A stretch of DNA of 36,115 nt from an alpha proteobacterium SCGC AAA288-G21. Lineage in GTDB: Bacteria; Pseudomonadota; Alphaproteobacteria; Pelagibacterales; Pelagibacteraceae. Shown piece after piece: positions 7,309-16,866 of the stretch. Positions within the stretch are counted from its first letter, which is position 1. Each line of letters starts with the position of its first letter. The notes below the pieces were generated by a model. That model did not search any database and was not told where the DNA came from. It saw only the letters and a program-made list of their open reading frames with translations. The position numbers and the translations under genes are program-made. The stretch spans positions 1 to 36,115 of the forward strand of contig AZYC01000008.1 in assembly GCA_000513075.1 (NCBI GenBank), in the 5' to 3' direction.

Positions 7309-7911
7309 TTGAAGATAACTAAACTTAATAATTTAGAAAAAGCTATTAACTCTAGTTTAGCCGCTAGAGTTAAGTCATCAACTATTAGATTTAATCAGTT
7401 AACTATAGAAGTTGAAATAGAGGATATTAATAAAACCATTTTATTTTTAAAAACCAATGAAAAATGTAAATTTAGACAGCTAATTGATATTACTGCCGTT
7501 GATTATCCAAAAAAAGAAAGAAGATTTAAATTAGTTTATTTATTACTTAGTCATGAAAATAATCTTAGAATAATTATTAATTCCAATATTACGGAAAAAA
7601 CTACAGTGCCATCGATAACTAAAATTTATCCATCCGCAAATTGGATGGAAAGAGAAGTTTTTGATATGTATGGAATTACTTTTAAAGATCATCCTGATTT
7701 AAGGAGAATATTAACCGATTATGAATTTGAAGGATATCCTTTAAGAAAAGATTTTCCTTTAACAGGTCATACAGAAGTTAGATATAGTGAGAATCAAAAA
7801 AAAGTAATATATGAATCTGTAAAATTAGAACAAAACTATAGAGATTTTGATTTTGAATCCCCTTGGCAAGGAACAAAATACATTAAAGATCAAATCAAAG
7901 ATAAAGATTAA
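7309..7911 (+). CDS. nuoC: NADH-quinone oxidoreductase subunit C
   Basis: This is the 30-kDa-type subunit of the complex I connecting module. It is recognised by FRQLIDITAVDYP, then NWMEREVFDMYGITF and HPDLRRILTDYEFEGYPLRKDFP, the PROSITE-type signature of the family, and a C-terminal RYSENQKKVIYE. It is a separate gene here, not fused to nuoD as in enterobacteria. Translation seems to start at TTG, because the next ATG is in the signature region near residue 112. The 200-residue length fits alphaproteobacterial NuoC. Confidence 0.95.
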   Translation: MKITKLNNLEKAINSSLAARVKSSTIRFNQLTIEVEIEDINKTILFLKTNEKCKFRQLIDITAVDYPKKERRFKLVYLLLSHENNLRIIINSNITEKTTVPSITKIYPSANWMEREVFDMYGITFKDHPDLRRILTDYEFEGYPLRKDFPLTGHTEVRYSENQKKVIYESVKLEQNYRDFDFESPWQGTKYIKDQIKDKD

Positions 7912-7918
7912 AATTTAA

Positions 7919-9094
7919 GTGGCAAAACAAACTAAAACTTTAAATTTAAATTTTGGGCCAGTGCATCCTGCTGCCCACGGTGTATTAAGATTGATTTTAG
8001 AATTAGATGGTGAAGTTGTAGAAAAAGCAGACCCACATATCGGATTGCTTCATAGAGGTACGGAGAAATTAATAGAACACAAAACATTCGTTCAGGCAGT
8101 GCCATATTTTGATCGTTTAGATTACGTGGCCCCAATGAATCAAGAACATGCCTTTGCTTTAGCTATTGAAAAATTGCTTAATTTAGAAATACCAATTAGG
8201 GCACAATACATAAGAGTAATGTTTTGTGAAATAGGAAGAATTTTAAGCCATCTATTGAATGTGACTACCCAGGCTCTTGATGTAGGTGCCCTTACTCCTT
8301 CTTTATGGGGATTTGAGGAGAGAGAAACATTAATGACTTTTTACGAGAGAGTTTCTGGCTCAAGACTTCATGCAAATTATTTTAGAGCAGGAGGTGTCCA
8401 CCAAGATTTACCAATGGGTCTAAGTGGAGATATAGAAAAATTTTGTACTAACTTCCCGAAGATAATTGATGATTTAGAAACTCTACTGACAGACAATAGG
8501 ATTTTTAAACAAAGAAATGTCGATATTGGCATTGTAACAAAACAAGAAGCACTTGATCATAGTTTTACCGGGGTAATGCTTAGAGGGTCAGGAGTTCCTT
8601 GGGATTTAAGAAAATCTCAGCCCTATGATTGTTATGAGAATATAAATTTTGAAATTCCAATTGGAAAAAATGGCGATTGTTATGACCGATATTTATGCAG
8701 GATAGAAGAAATGCGTGTATGCGTAAACATTATTAAACAATGTTTAAAAAATATGCCCAAAGGTCCCATTAAAACTATTGATGGTAAAATTTCACCACCA
8801 AAAAAATCTGAATTAAAAAATTCAATGGAGGCATTAATTCATCATTTTAAATTGTTTAGCGAAGGATACAGAGTTGATCCAGGAGAAATATATACAGCGG
8901 TAGAAGCTCCTAAAGGAGAGTTCGGAGTATTTTTAATATCAGATGGTTCAAACAAACCTTATAAGTGTAAAATTAGAGCTCCAGGATTTTCACACCTACA
9001 AGCTATGGATTATTTAATTAAAGGACATATGCTTGCCGATGTTCCAGCTGTGCTCGGGTCTTTGGATATTGTATTTGGAGAAGTTGACAGATGA
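7919..9094 (+). CDS. nuoD: NADH-quinone oxidoreductase subunit D
   Basis: This is the 49-kDa-type subunit that forms the quinone-binding cavity together with NuoB. Motifs are [15 protein letters not shown] at the N-terminus, [14 protein letters not shown], and the C-terminal [12 protein letters not shown]. The length of 391 residues is right for an unfused NuoD. The start codon is GTG, with the first residues [14 protein letters not shown]. The stop overlaps the nuoE start (ATGA), so the two are coupled. Confidence 0.98.
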   Translation: MAKQTKTLNLNFGPVHPAAHGVLRLILELDGEVVEKADPHIGLLHRGTEKLIEHKTFVQAVPYFDRLDYVAPMNQEHAFALAIEKLLNLEIPIRAQYIRVMFCEIGRILSHLLNVTTQALDVGALTPSLWGFEERETLMTFYERVSGSRLHANYFRAGGVHQDLPMGLSGDIEKFCTNFPKIIDDLETLLTDNRIFKQRNVDIGIVTKQEALDHSFTGVMLRGSGVPWDLRKSQPYDCYENINFEIPIGKNGDCYDRYLCRIEEMRVCVNIIKQCLKNMPKGPIKTIDGKISPPKKSELKNSMEALIHHFKLFSEGYRVDPGEIYTAVEAPKGEFGVFLISDGSNKPYKCKIRAPGFSHLQAMDYLIKGHMLADVPAVLGSLDIVFGEVDR

Positions 9095-9699
9095 GTCTAA
9101 AAAAAGTAGCAACAAATCAGCCAGAATTTTTTAAGTTTTCAGATGAAAACTTAAATAAAGCAAAAAAAATAATAAATAAATATCCTGAAAAAAAACAAGC
9201 AAGCGCATTGATGCCTTTATTGTTTTTAGTTCAAAAGCAAAACGAAAATTGGATTTCTTTGGTAGCAATGCAATATTTAGCCAAAATGTTGGATATACCT
9301 TATATACAAGTTTATGAAGTTGCTACATTTTATTCAATGTACAACCTTTCTCCAGTTGGAAAATATTTTGTACAAGTATGTACCACAACTCCTTGCATGA
9401 TTAGGGGAGCTGAAAAATTAGTTGAAGTATGTAAAAATAAAATTTCTCAAAATCAAAATGAACTTTTAGCAAACAAAATATGCTCTTGGATGGAAGTTGA
9501 ATGTCTAGGCGCGTGTGTTAATGCACCGATGATGCAAATAAACGAAGATTATTTTGAAGATTTAAATGAAGAAAAAACAAAGGAAATTATAGATATGATA
9601 CTAAATGATGAATCCCCAAAATCTGGCTCCTATAAAAATCGTAAAAATTCTGAACCAGAGTCAGGAAGAACAACTTTAATTAATTTAAAAAATGCTTAA
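9091..9699 (+). CDS. nuoE: NADH-quinone oxidoreductase subunit E
   Basis: This 24-kDa-type subunit carries the 2Fe-2S cluster N1a. Four cysteine ligands are visible in CTTTPC (near residue 99) and CLGAC (near residue 143), and the thioredoxin-like fold is preceded by the helical region [11 protein letters not shown]. It has a polar C-terminal tail of about 35 residues after the core, with [13 protein letters not shown] at the end, as in other alphaproteobacteria. It overlaps nuoD by 4 bases and nuoF by 8. Confidence 0.96.
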   Translation: MSLKKVATNQPEFFKFSDENLNKAKKIINKYPEKKQASALMPLLFLVQKQNENWISLVAMQYLAKMLDIPYIQVYEVATFYSMYNLSPVGKYFVQVCTTTPCMIRGAEKLVEVCKNKISQNQNELLANKICSWMEVECLGACVNAPMMQINEDYFEDLNEEKTKEIIDMILNDESPKSGSYKNRKNSEPESGRTTLINLKNA

Positions 9700-10972
9700 A
9701 GATAGCGATAGAATTTTCAAAAATTTATATAATGATTTTGGTTGGGAAATTGAATCGGCAATCACAATAGGTGATTGGAAAGATACTAAAGAGATTTGTT
9801 TCAAAGGGAAAGAGTGGATTATAAATGAAATCAAAACCTCAGAACTTAGAGGTAGAGGTGGAGCGGGTTTCCCTACTGGACTTAAATTATCTTTCGTACC
9901 CAAAGAAAAAGGAGTGAGACCTCATTACTTGGTAATAAATGCTGATGAATCTGAACCAGGAACATGTAAAGATAGAGATATTTTAAGATTTGAACCTCAA
10001 AAATTAATAGAAGGATGTTTAATAACTTCTTATGCCATTGGAGCACATGTCTGTTACATTTATATTAGAGGTGAATTTTTTAGAGAAGGTGAAAGACTTC
10101 AACAAGCTATTGATGAAGCATACCAAAAAAATTTTATTGGCAAAAATTCATGCAATACTGGGTGGGATCTGGATATTTATCTACATTTTGGCGCAGGCGC
10201 TTATATTTGTGGTGAAGAAACAGCATTATTAGAAAGTTTAGAAGGAAAAAAAGGTCTACCTAGATTAAAACCTCCCTTTCCAGCTTTAGTTGGTCTCTAT
10301 GGTTGTCCAACAATTGTAAATAATGTTGAAACAATAGCTGTAATCCCAACTATTTTGAGAAGAGGTGCTAAATGGTTTGCCTCCTTGGGTAGATCAAAAA
10401 ATACTGGCACAAAGATATTTTGTATTACTGGAAATGTAAACAGTCCTTGTAATGTTGAAGAAGAGATGGGCGTTCCATTAAAAGAGCTTATAGAAAAACA
10501 TGCTGGCGGTGTTATTGGTGGTTGGAATAATCTTCAAGCAGTTATTCCCGGTGGATCATCTATGCCTTTATTACCAAAAAATGTTTGTGATAGCGTAAGA
10601 ATGGATTTTGACTATTTACTTGATCAGAAAAGCGGATTAGGGACAGCAGCCATAGTGGTTATGAATAAGGACCAAGACATAATTAAATGTATGGCAAGAA
10701 TTGCAAAATTTTATAAACATGAAAGCTGTGGGCAGTGCACACCTTGCAGAGAAGGTGCGGGATGGATGTGGCGCATGCTTGAGAGGATGGCAAGAGGAGA
10801 GGCTACCTTAAAAGAAGTCGATTTGTTATTTGATGTAACAAAACAAATTGAAGGGCATACTATTTGTGCTTTTGGAGAAGGTTCAGCTTGGCCTGTTCAA
10901 GGATTGCTTCGCCACTTTCGAAAAGAGATTGAAACAAGAAATAGCTCCTTCAAAAATATCTATTGTTACTAA
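9692..10972 (+). CDS. nuoF: NADH-quinone oxidoreductase subunit F, 3' end replaced by chimeric sequence
   Basis: This NADH-binding, FMN-containing subunit is the entry point of complex I. The glycine-rich [25 protein letters not shown], and [18 protein letters not shown] are followed by the cluster N3 ligands in [12 protein letters not shown] and the last Cys in [14 protein letters not shown]. The genuine sequence stops after base 10948 (residues ...IETRNSS). The following residues FKNIYCY come from bamA DNA read on the wrong strand. The true tail, [25 protein letters not shown], is encoded at 35935-36012 on the other strand. All cofactor-binding parts are present in this copy; only about 24 terminal residues are lost. 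Confidence 0.95.
   Translation: MLKDSDRIFKNLYNDFGWEIESAITIGDWKDTKEICFKGKEWIINEIKTSELRGRGGAGFPTGLKLSFVPKEKGVRPHYLVINADESEPGTCKDRDILRFEPQKLIEGCLITSYAIGAHVCYIYIRGEFFREGERLQQAIDEAYQKNFIGKNSCNTGWDLDIYLHFGAGAYICGEETALLESLEGKKGLPRLKPPFPALVGLYGCPTIVNNVETIAVIPTILRRGAKWFASLGRSKNTGTKIFCITGNVNSPCNVEEEMGVPLKELIEKHAGGVIGGWNNLQAVIPGGSSMPLLPKNVCDSVRMDFDYLLDQKSGLGTAAIVVMNKDQDIIKCMARIAKFYKHESCGQCTPCREGAGWMWRMLERMARGEATLKEVDLLFDVTKQIEGHTICAFGEGSAWPVQGLLRHFRKEIETRNSSFKNIYCY
10846..10948 (+). repeat. 103-base perfect inverted repeat, copy 1 (inside nuoF)
   Basis: This segment of nuoF is identical, as a reverse complement, to the last 103 bases of the window (36013-36115). The match ends exactly where nuoF stops making sense at 10948, and the other copy runs to the window edge. 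It encodes the same NuoF residues in both copies, so it is one gene segment represented twice, not a repeat family. Confidence 0.97.
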
Positions 10973-11980
10973 TATCTTGTCATTTTTAACAGTTTCAATT
11001 AATTTAGAATTTATAAACTGAAGATCTTTTTTAGTAGTTAAGTCATTAATTTCATCAAGAATTTTTATAATTTTTTTTGGCGAATAATACTTATTTTTAA
11101 GTTTAGGAAGATCTTTTGCAATTTCAACAAAAGAACTTTTATCTAAACCTTCTGATATTTTTAAAGAAACATCCTCAAACCTAAATCTTTTCCCTGAGTT
11201 AATATTATAAGTCAATAGAAACCCTTCGCCCTCTTCATATAATATGTTCGTTGCCAATACTTTGGCCTGATAATAACCTTTGCTTTTATAAAAATTTTCT
11301 AGAAGGCGAGTATCTAATTTAATTCTTTCCTGATTCAAATATTTTTTTGTGGATATAATTTTCCATGCTTTACTCTCTTCCGTTGTGATAATACCTCTTA
11401 ATTTGCTATCCTTGAATTTTTTATCACCTATAAAGGCAATCTTTCCTATCTTGGCACGCTTTCCTCTATTAATTTCATAAATTAAATCTATTGAATTATT
11501 TACATTTTCTTTCGCGTAAGCCTCTACTTCTATAAAATAAAATCCTTGATTTCTGAAAGCTGTTTTAATTTTTTGAATATCTCTAATCAACTTATTTTCT
11601 ACATACGAAGTTTTTTCTTTTAATTCGATAACTTGTTTTATTGCCTCTTTATGTTTTTTTGCTCTAATTCCATTGAAAACTAAACTTTGGATTATTGGAT
11701 TTTCCTTGACTGAAATCTCTAGGAGACCATTAGTTAAATTAATTTCTAGATAAGAAAAAAAGTCGGTATCATATAGTTGCCTTGACAGTTCATTTATTTT
11801 TTGAGCATTGTAATCTTCATTTATCATTATATCTCCAAACAGAACAATAGTTTCTGGGGATACTCTGACATTGCCTACAACTTTAACTTCTTTAACAATT
11901 TCTGCGTAAGATATTGTTATTACAAAAATAAAAAAAAATAATGATTGTAATAAGGCTTTTTTCATTGAACGAAAGATCAT
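10883..11980 (-). CDS. bamA: Outer-membrane protein assembly factor BamA, N-terminal (POTRA) part only
   Basis: BamA inserts beta-barrel proteins into the outer membrane. Genuine sequence runs from the ATG at 11980 to about 10949, roughly 344 residues. It contains a signal peptide (residues about 6-26, ending SYAE) and four POTRA domains with the [13 protein letters not shown] and [12 protein letters not shown] type strands. The fifth POTRA and the C-terminal barrel are missing because the sequence switches at 10949 into antisense nuoF; the final 20 or so residues of the ORF (from about GAISCFNLF) are therefore not BamA. The start overlaps the dxr stop as ATGA, which supports the start choice. 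In related genomes rseP often sits between dxr and bamA; here it does not. Confidence 0.88.
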   Translation of the reverse strand: MIFRSMKKALLQSLFFFIFVITISYAEIVKEVKVVGNVRVSPETIVLFGDIMINEDYNAQKINELSRQLYDTDFFSYLEINLTNGLLEISVKENPIIQSLVFNGIRAKKHKEAIKQVIELKEKTSYVENKLIRDIQKIKTAFRNQGFYFIEVEAYAKENVNNSIDLIYEINRGKRAKIGKIAFIGDKKFKDSKLRGIITTEESKAWKIISTKKYLNQERIKLDTRLLENFYKSKGYYQAKVLATNILYEEGEGFLLTYNINSGKRFRFEDVSLKISEGLDKSSFVEIAKDLPKLKNKYYSPKKIIKILDEINDLTTKKDLQFINSKLIETVKNDKILVTIDIFEGAISCFNLFSKVAKQSLNRPS

Positions 11981-13140
11981 ACACTTATACCATTGATTTT
12001 CAACCTAACCAATTCTCTAACTTTAAGTATTTTACTGAGTGAAGTGGGTTTTTTTGTGAAATATTTTTTACACTCTTTTAAATTAATAATTTTTGTTAAG
12101 TTTTCCACAATCTGTCTCAGAGAAATTTTATTCAGCAAAAAAAGTTTAACAAATTCCTCGTTAGCAATTGTTATCACAGTATCGTAAAGAGTATTTTTTT
12201 TAGATATTTTTTTCAAAAGTTTTACCGAAGGAAACTTCAATTTGTCAACTTCAAAAAAGTTTAAGTTATTTAACGTTTTTGAATTAATTTTTTTTGAAGT
12301 TATATATTTTATCTTTTTATCATAAATAGAATTAAAAATTGGTATTTTCATATCTGTGTCGTGCAGTAACATTTTTATTAGTCCATTCTTAAATTTTATG
12401 ATTGTGTGTGCATATGACTGCGGATGAATAAATATTTTGTATTTTTCTAAATCAAAATTAAACATTTTGCTAGCTTCCATTATTTCAAAAACCTTATTCA
12501 TCAAATTTGCTGAATCTACTGAAATTTTTTTACCCATTTTCCATTTTGGATGCTTGACTGTTTTTTCAGGGGTTATTGTTTTTTGAATTCTAATAGGTAA
12601 ATTTAGAAGTGGGCCGCCAGATGCAGTGAGTATGATTTCTTCTATATCGTTATTTGAATATTCCCTTGTTAGATTCCATATTGAATAATGCTCAGAGTCG
12701 ATTGGAATAAATTTAGTATTATATTTTTTTAATTTTTTATTAATTAAATACCATCCACAGATAATAGATTCTTTATTTGCACTAGCTATAGTTTTTGTAA
12801 ATTTTATTACATCTAAGGTAGGTTTAAGGCCGTCTAATCCCGATATACCACATATAGTATAATCAACTTTTTTTTTTAAGATTTTATTTAATTTGGTCTT
12901 TCTTGAAAAAATATTTATTTTTCTACCTTTTAATTTTACTTTTAAAAATTCATAATATTTGTCATTGTAAATTAGAATATTTTTTACTTTAAATTCTTTA
13001 GCTTGTTGAATTAATTTTTTATAATTTTTATTAGCTGTTAATAGAACCACCTTAAGATTTTTTTTATCTTTTCTGACAATATCTAATATGTTTTCACCTA
13101 TAGAGCCAGTTGAACCAAGTATTACAATATTAATTTTCAT
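11977..13140 (-). CDS. dxr: 1-deoxy-D-xylulose 5-phosphate reductoisomerase
   Basis: Dxr makes 2-C-methyl-D-erythritol 4-phosphate, the committed step of the MEP isoprenoid pathway, using NADPH and a divalent metal. The N-terminal nucleotide-binding loop is GSTGSIGENIL. The metal and substrate residues lie in ASANKESIICG, PIDSEHYSIWN, TASGGP and HPKWKMGKKISVDSANLMNKVFE. The length of 387 residues is typical. It is followed by bamA (4-base overlap) and lies one base after cdsA. Together with uppS and cdsA it joins isoprenoid, undecaprenyl and phospholipid supply in one transcript. Confidence 0.97.
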   Translation of the reverse strand: MKINIVILGSTGSIGENILDIVRKDKKNLKVVLLTANKNYKKLIQQAKEFKVKNILIYNDKYYEFLKVKLKGRKINIFSRKTKLNKILKKKVDYTICGISGLDGLKPTLDVIKFTKTIASANKESIICGWYLINKKLKKYNTKFIPIDSEHYSIWNLTREYSNNDIEEIILTASGGPLLNLPIRIQKTITPEKTVKHPKWKMGKKISVDSANLMNKVFEIMEASKMFNFDLEKYKIFIHPQSYAHTIIKFKNGLIKMLLHDTDMKIPIFNSIYDKKIKYITSKKINSKTLNNLNFFEVDKLKFPSVKLLKKISKKNTLYDTVITIANEEFVKLFLLNKISLRQIVENLTKIINLKECKKYFTKKPTSLSKILKVRELVRLKINGISV

Positions 13141-13141
13141 A

Positions 13142-13822
13142 CTAAAATATCTGCGTAATTTTTAAAATATATACAGTTGGTATAGCAAAAATTAGTCCAT
13201 CGATTCTATCTAACAATCCTCCATGACCAGGTAAAATATTTCCTGTGTTCTTAACTTTGTTCAATCTTTTAAAATAAGAAATCAATAAATCTCCTAATTG
13301 GCAGGCCAAAGAAACAATTAAACAAAGCGCTATACTTATTGATAAAACTTCATAAGACACTCCAGTATAATTTTGGAAATTAAATAATAATACTGGTAAT
13401 ATGGAAAAGATAAAAGAACCCAAGCATCCAGAAATCGTTTTATTTGGACTAATTTTAGTTAATTTTTTTCCTCCTATAACTTTGCCAAAAACGTAACCAC
13501 CTATATCAGAAAAAATACATATACATAAAATAATAATAAAAAAAGCTATGCTTTCAGAATTGTTGCCTCTTAAAGCTATGGACGTACCTAAAAAAATAAA
13601 TAGATAAGCTAATCCAACAAATTGAACAAAAAAATATTTCCAATTGTTATGCTGCTTTTTCTTAAAATATTTATAATTAATATCTCTCCATTCGTTAAAA
13701 CATATAAATAAAGTTACAATAAGTATGAGTACAAAAACAAATTTATGTATCAAAATGCAAAAAATTGCAATTATAAACAAAATGATTGATGTTATTATTC
13801 TTTTTCCTAATTCTACGGCCAT
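13142..13822 (-). CDS. cdsA: Phosphatidate cytidylyltransferase (CDP-diacylglycerol synthase)
   Basis: This integral membrane enzyme makes CDP-diacylglycerol from phosphatidate and CTP. About six to seven hydrophobic helices are present. The cytoplasmic signature is seen as SPNKTISGCLGS, then KRLNKVKNTGNILPGHGGLLDRIDG near the C-terminus. In the usual family signature a Lys-Asp pair precedes the GN...PGHGG part; here it reads Lys-Asn. At 226 residues it is shorter than enterobacterial CdsA (about 285) but similar to other alphaproteobacterial forms. Its start shares one base with the uppS stop. Confidence 0.93.
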   Translation of the reverse strand: MAVELGKRIITSIILFIIAIFCILIHKFVFVLILIVTLFICFNEWRDINYKYFKKKQHNNWKYFFVQFVGLAYLFIFLGTSIALRGNNSESIAFFIIILCICIFSDIGGYVFGKVIGGKKLTKISPNKTISGCLGSFIFSILPVLLFNFQNYTGVSYEVLSISIALCLIVSLACQLGDLLISYFKRLNKVKNTGNILPGHGGLLDRIDGLIFAIPTVYILKITQIF

Positions 13823-14499
13823 TAAATATTTCCAAAATTTCTTTTAATTTTATTAAATTTTTTTAATATTTTTTGAAAATCATTATTATTAAAATCAGGC
13901 CACATTTTTTTTACAAAAAAAATTTCTGCATAAGCTATTTGCCACAACAAAAAATTACTGAGTCTATTTTGGGCACCGGTTCTTATTAAAATGTCAGGGT
14001 CAGGAAAGCCAGAAGTATAAAGATTTTTTTCAAAATTTTTGGTTGTAATTTTTTGTTTTTTTTTATCAACAATCTTCATACTATTAATTATTTCTTGTTT
14101 TGACCCGTAATTTAAAGCTAGTTGAACTGAAATTTTTTTATTATTTCTGGTTTTGTTCTCTGCAAGTTTTATTATTTTCCTTAAATTGCTTGCTAACTTG
14201 GACTTATTTCCAATGATTTTTACTTTAATTCCATTTTTAATAACTTTAAGTAAATTTTTTTTGAAATAGTTTTCTAATAATTTAAATAAGAAATTAACTT
14301 CTTTTTTTGGCCTTTTCCAATTTTCACTTGAAAACGTAAATAATGTTAAATAAGAAATTTTTTTTTTAATTGAATAATCAACTATTTTTTCTATTGCCTT
14401 GAGTCCACATTGATGACCATAATTTCTTGATTTTCCTTTTTGTAATGCCCATCTACCATTACCATCCATAATAATGGCAACATGATTAGCTACACTCAT
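13822..14499 (-). CDS. uppS: Undecaprenyl diphosphate synthase (cis-prenyltransferase)
   Basis: UppS extends farnesyl diphosphate with isopentenyl diphosphate to the C55 carrier lipid needed for peptidoglycan and surface glycans. The first conserved region is HVAIIMDGNGRWA with the catalytic Asp at residue 12; FTFSSENWKRP and the C-terminal DPDILIRTGAQNRLSNFLLWQIAYAEIFF complete the family pattern. The length of 225 residues is normal. The ATG overlaps the frr stop by 4 bases. The product is also the likely lipid carrier for the glycans of the island at the window start. Confidence 0.97.
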   Translation of the reverse strand: MSVANHVAIIMDGNGRWALQKGKSRNYGHQCGLKAIEKIVDYSIKKKISYLTLFTFSSENWKRPKKEVNFLFKLLENYFKKNLLKVIKNGIKVKIIGNKSKLASNLRKIIKLAENKTRNNKKISVQLALNYGSKQEIINSMKIVDKKKQKITTKNFEKNLYTSGFPDPDILIRTGAQNRLSNFLLWQIAYAEIFFVKKMWPDFNNNDFQKILKKFNKIKRNFGNI

Positions 14500-15047
14500 A
14501 CTGTCATTATCTCTTTTTCTTTTTGGGATTCTTTTTCATCAATTTTTTTTATTTCTTGATCTGTAATATTCTGAATTTCTTTTTCTAATTTATTGTTTTC
14601 ATCTTCGGTAATCTTCTTTTCCTTAAGCATTGCTCTTAGTACATCATTAGCTTCTCTTCTTATATTTCTAACTGATACTTTGCTTTTCTCTGTCATATTT
14701 TTAACTATTTTTTTTAATTCATTTCTTCTCTCTTCGTTTAAATTTGGAATCGGAATTCTAATCAACCGACCATCCGTTAAAGGATTTAAACCCATTTCTG
14801 ATTTTCTTATTGAAGAGTCGATAAGAATCACATTATTTTGATCCCATACTTGAATATTTAATGTTCGAGGATCTGGTACAGTAATTGTACCCAATTGATT
14901 TATTGGTATTTTTTGTCCATAAACATCAACTTTGATAACATCCAACATGCTAGCATTCGCTCTACCTGTTCTCAAAGATGATAAATCCTTCGCAAAAGCT
15001 TCGAAGGTTTTATTCATTTTTTGTTTATAAATGTTTTTATCAAACAT
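14496..15047 (-). CDS. frr: Ribosome recycling factor
   Basis: RRF splits post-termination ribosomes together with EF-G. The 183-residue, charged, helical protein has the expected SLRTGRANASMLD, VPDPRTLNIQVWD, IPIPNLNEERRNEL and the coiled-coil C-terminal arm ending in a Lys/Glu-rich tail. It begins only 34 bases after tsf. In most bacteria pyrH lies between tsf and frr, but no such gene is present here. Confidence 0.97.
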   Translation of the reverse strand: MFDKNIYKQKMNKTFEAFAKDLSSLRTGRANASMLDVIKVDVYGQKIPINQLGTITVPDPRTLNIQVWDQNNVILIDSSIRKSEMGLNPLTDGRLIRIPIPNLNEERRNELKKIVKNMTEKSKVSVRNIRREANDVLRAMLKEKKITEDENNKLEKEIQNITDQEIKKIDEKESQKEKEIMTV

Positions 15048-15081
15048 AAGATAAATATGTATTTTAAAGGGTAAATCTTAT

Positions 15082-15946
15082 TTATTCACCAACTTTATAT
15101 CTAACAAAATCTTTAATGGTTACGCTATTTTCTTTACCTAATTCAGCTATAACGTCTTTTACTTTTTTTTTCGGATCCATAATCCAGATTTGATTAATTA
15201 AAGTATTTTCCTGTTTAAATTTTTCTAACTTTCCTCTTGAAATTTTTTCTATAATATTATCACTTTTGCCTGAATTTTTAAGTTCCTCACTAATTATCTC
15301 ATTTTCTTTTTCCAATATTTTCTTGTCAAGTTGACTAACTTCAATTGTCAGTGGGTTTGATGCCCCTATGTGCATTGCCAATTTGTGTCCAAAATCTTTA
15401 ATTTGTTGATTGAATTTTGTAGATTTTATACAGACAACCACGCCGAGTTTTCCAATATTTTCTTTTAATGTCGCATGTACATATGAAAAATTTATGTATT
15501 TACTGTTATCAAAAAAATTACATCTTCTAATTGTAATTTTTTCTCCGATTTTAGAAATAAGCTTAATTATATTATCGTTAACACTATTTCCATCTTTCAT
15601 TATCTTTTTTTTTAAATTATTAAAATCTCCCTTTGCTTCAAAGCACAATTTAGAAAGATTTTCTGAAAAATTTAAAAACTCTAAATTTTTTGCAGCAAAG
15701 TCTGTTTCACAATTAATTTCAACTATAGAGGATTTATTATTTTCTTCGTGAATACAAATTAGACCGTCATTTGCAACACGTTCCATTTTTTTTACTGGCT
15801 TTAGAAATTCCTTTTATACGTAAATATTTTATGGATTTTTCTATATCACCGCCACACTCATTAATTGCAGTATTGCAATCTCCAAAACCTACACCTGTAA
15901 GCTCTCTAAGTTTTTTAATCTTATCTAAATGACTGGAAGAGGACAT
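15082..15946 (-). CDS. tsf: Elongation factor Ts, interrupted by a +1 shift in an A8 run
   Basis: EF-Ts exchanges GDP on EF-Tu. The ATG at 15946 opens the reading [20 protein letters not shown] followed by the UBA-like domain ([20 protein letters not shown]...SKASKK). At the run of eight A (15786-15793 on the complement) the frame shifts, and the rest of the protein, starting [15 protein letters not shown] and CETDFAAKN, is found in the next frame to the stop at 15082. With seven A the two halves join as SKASKKMERVA, exactly as the family expects, giving about 287 residues. As written, the ORF ends a few codons after the run. A sequence error is the simplest reason. The rpsB stop is 8 bases upstream. 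Confidence 0.9.
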
Positions 15947-15954
15947 TGAAGAAA

Positions 15955-16788
15955 TTATTTTTTTATTGGGTTGTTTTCTTTTGATATCGTGCTAATAACT
16001 TTTTCTTTTATTCTATCAATCAATCGTACTTTATCTTTTTTTTCTTCAACTTTAATTTCTTTGACTGGAGTTTTGATTTCATCATTTTTATTGGAAATTT
16101 TAATTTCTTTTTGTGTGTTTTGAATAGTTTCTTTTAATAAATCACAGTATAAATTTATTGCTCTTCGTGCATCATCATTTCCAGGTATTGGATAATCGAT
16201 GTCTGTAGGATCGGAATTTGTATCAAGTATTGCAATTATAGGTACATTTAGCTTGGCAGCCTCCTTAATAGCTAACTTTTCATAATTTGTATCAATAATA
16301 AATATTAAATCTGGAACACCTTTCATTTCTAATATTCCCCCAAGTGATCTCTCGAGTTTGTCTCTTTTACGTCCCATCTTGATAATTTCTTTTTTTGTAA
16401 AACCTGTATTCTCATCTCCAAGTGCTTCGTTAATTTGTTTTAGCTTTTTTATTGAATTTGAGATTGTTTTCCAATTAGTTAACATTCCCCCAAGCCATCT
16501 AAAATTTACATAATGTTGCGATGTATCTTTAGCCAAATTAGCAATTGACTCTGCAGCTTGCTTTTTAGTCGAAACAAATAATATTTTACCACCATTCGCA
16601 ATAACGCTCGAAACTTTTGAGAGAGCTTCATTAATTAACTCGATAGTTTGGACTAAATCAATTATGTGAATTGAGTTTCTTTTGCCAAAAATATAATTTT
16701 TCATTTTTGGATTCCATCTAAAAGTCTTGTGACCTAGATGTACGCCTGCTTCTAATAATTGTTGAATTGTTAAATTAGGTATATTCAA
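15955..16788 (-). CDS. rpsB: Ribosomal protein S2
   Basis: This small-subunit ribosomal protein shows the expected [24 protein letters not shown]-terminal signature, [14 protein letters not shown], and [30 protein letters not shown]. The start is TTG; the protein then aligns from its second residue, and no ATG is available near the right place. About 50 C-terminal residues are lysine-rich and low in conservation (277 in total, longer than the roughly 240 of E. coli), as is common in alphaproteobacteria. It follows a 122-base gap containing its own promoter and a structured leader. Its tsf neighbour forms the usual rpsB-tsf operon. Confidence 0.96.
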   Translation of the reverse strand: MNIPNLTIQQLLEAGVHLGHKTFRWNPKMKNYIFGKRNSIHIIDLVQTIELINEALSKVSSVIANGGKILFVSTKKQAAESIANLAKDTSQHYVNFRWLGGMLTNWKTISNSIKKLKQINEALGDENTGFTKKEIIKMGRKRDKLERSLGGILEMKGVPDLIFIIDTNYEKLAIKEAAKLNVPIIAILDTNSDPTDIDYPIPGNDDARRAINLYCDLLKETIQNTQKEIKISNKNDEIKTPVKEIKVEEKKDKVRLIDRIKEKVISTISKENNPIKK

Positions 16789-16794
16789 TATATT

Positions 16795-16866
16795 TTTCCC
16801 GGTTATTCCACCACAGTTTTACCATTTAAGGACCGGCGGTCTAAACGACCAGCAACTGTGTGCGTT
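16795..16866 (-). promoter_or_regulatory. Structured rpsB leader, possible S2-responsive element
   Basis: The 5' leader of rpsB is GC-rich for this genome. CACAGTT (16854-16860 on the complement) pairs with AACTGTG (16812-16818), enclosing a second hairpin GGTC/GACC (16838-16850) with loop GTTTA. The unpaired CCGGT (16832-16836) is complementary to ACCGG (16799-16803), 10 bases before the TTG start, which would make a pseudoknot that covers the ribosome-entry region. S2 autoregulates rpsB in E. coli through a leader RNA; a similar role here is inferred. Pairing was assessed by eye. Confidence 0.6.

Noticed and set aside
7932-8135. ORFs of 60-125 codons on the opposite strand of nuo, rnj and other genes
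   Set aside because: They lie entirely inside strongly recognised genes, show no family features, and are expected by chance.
10883-10948. C-terminal residues of the bamA ORF ([21 protein letters not shown])
   Set aside because: They are encoded by the antisense strand of nuoF beyond the chimeric join and are not BamA sequence.
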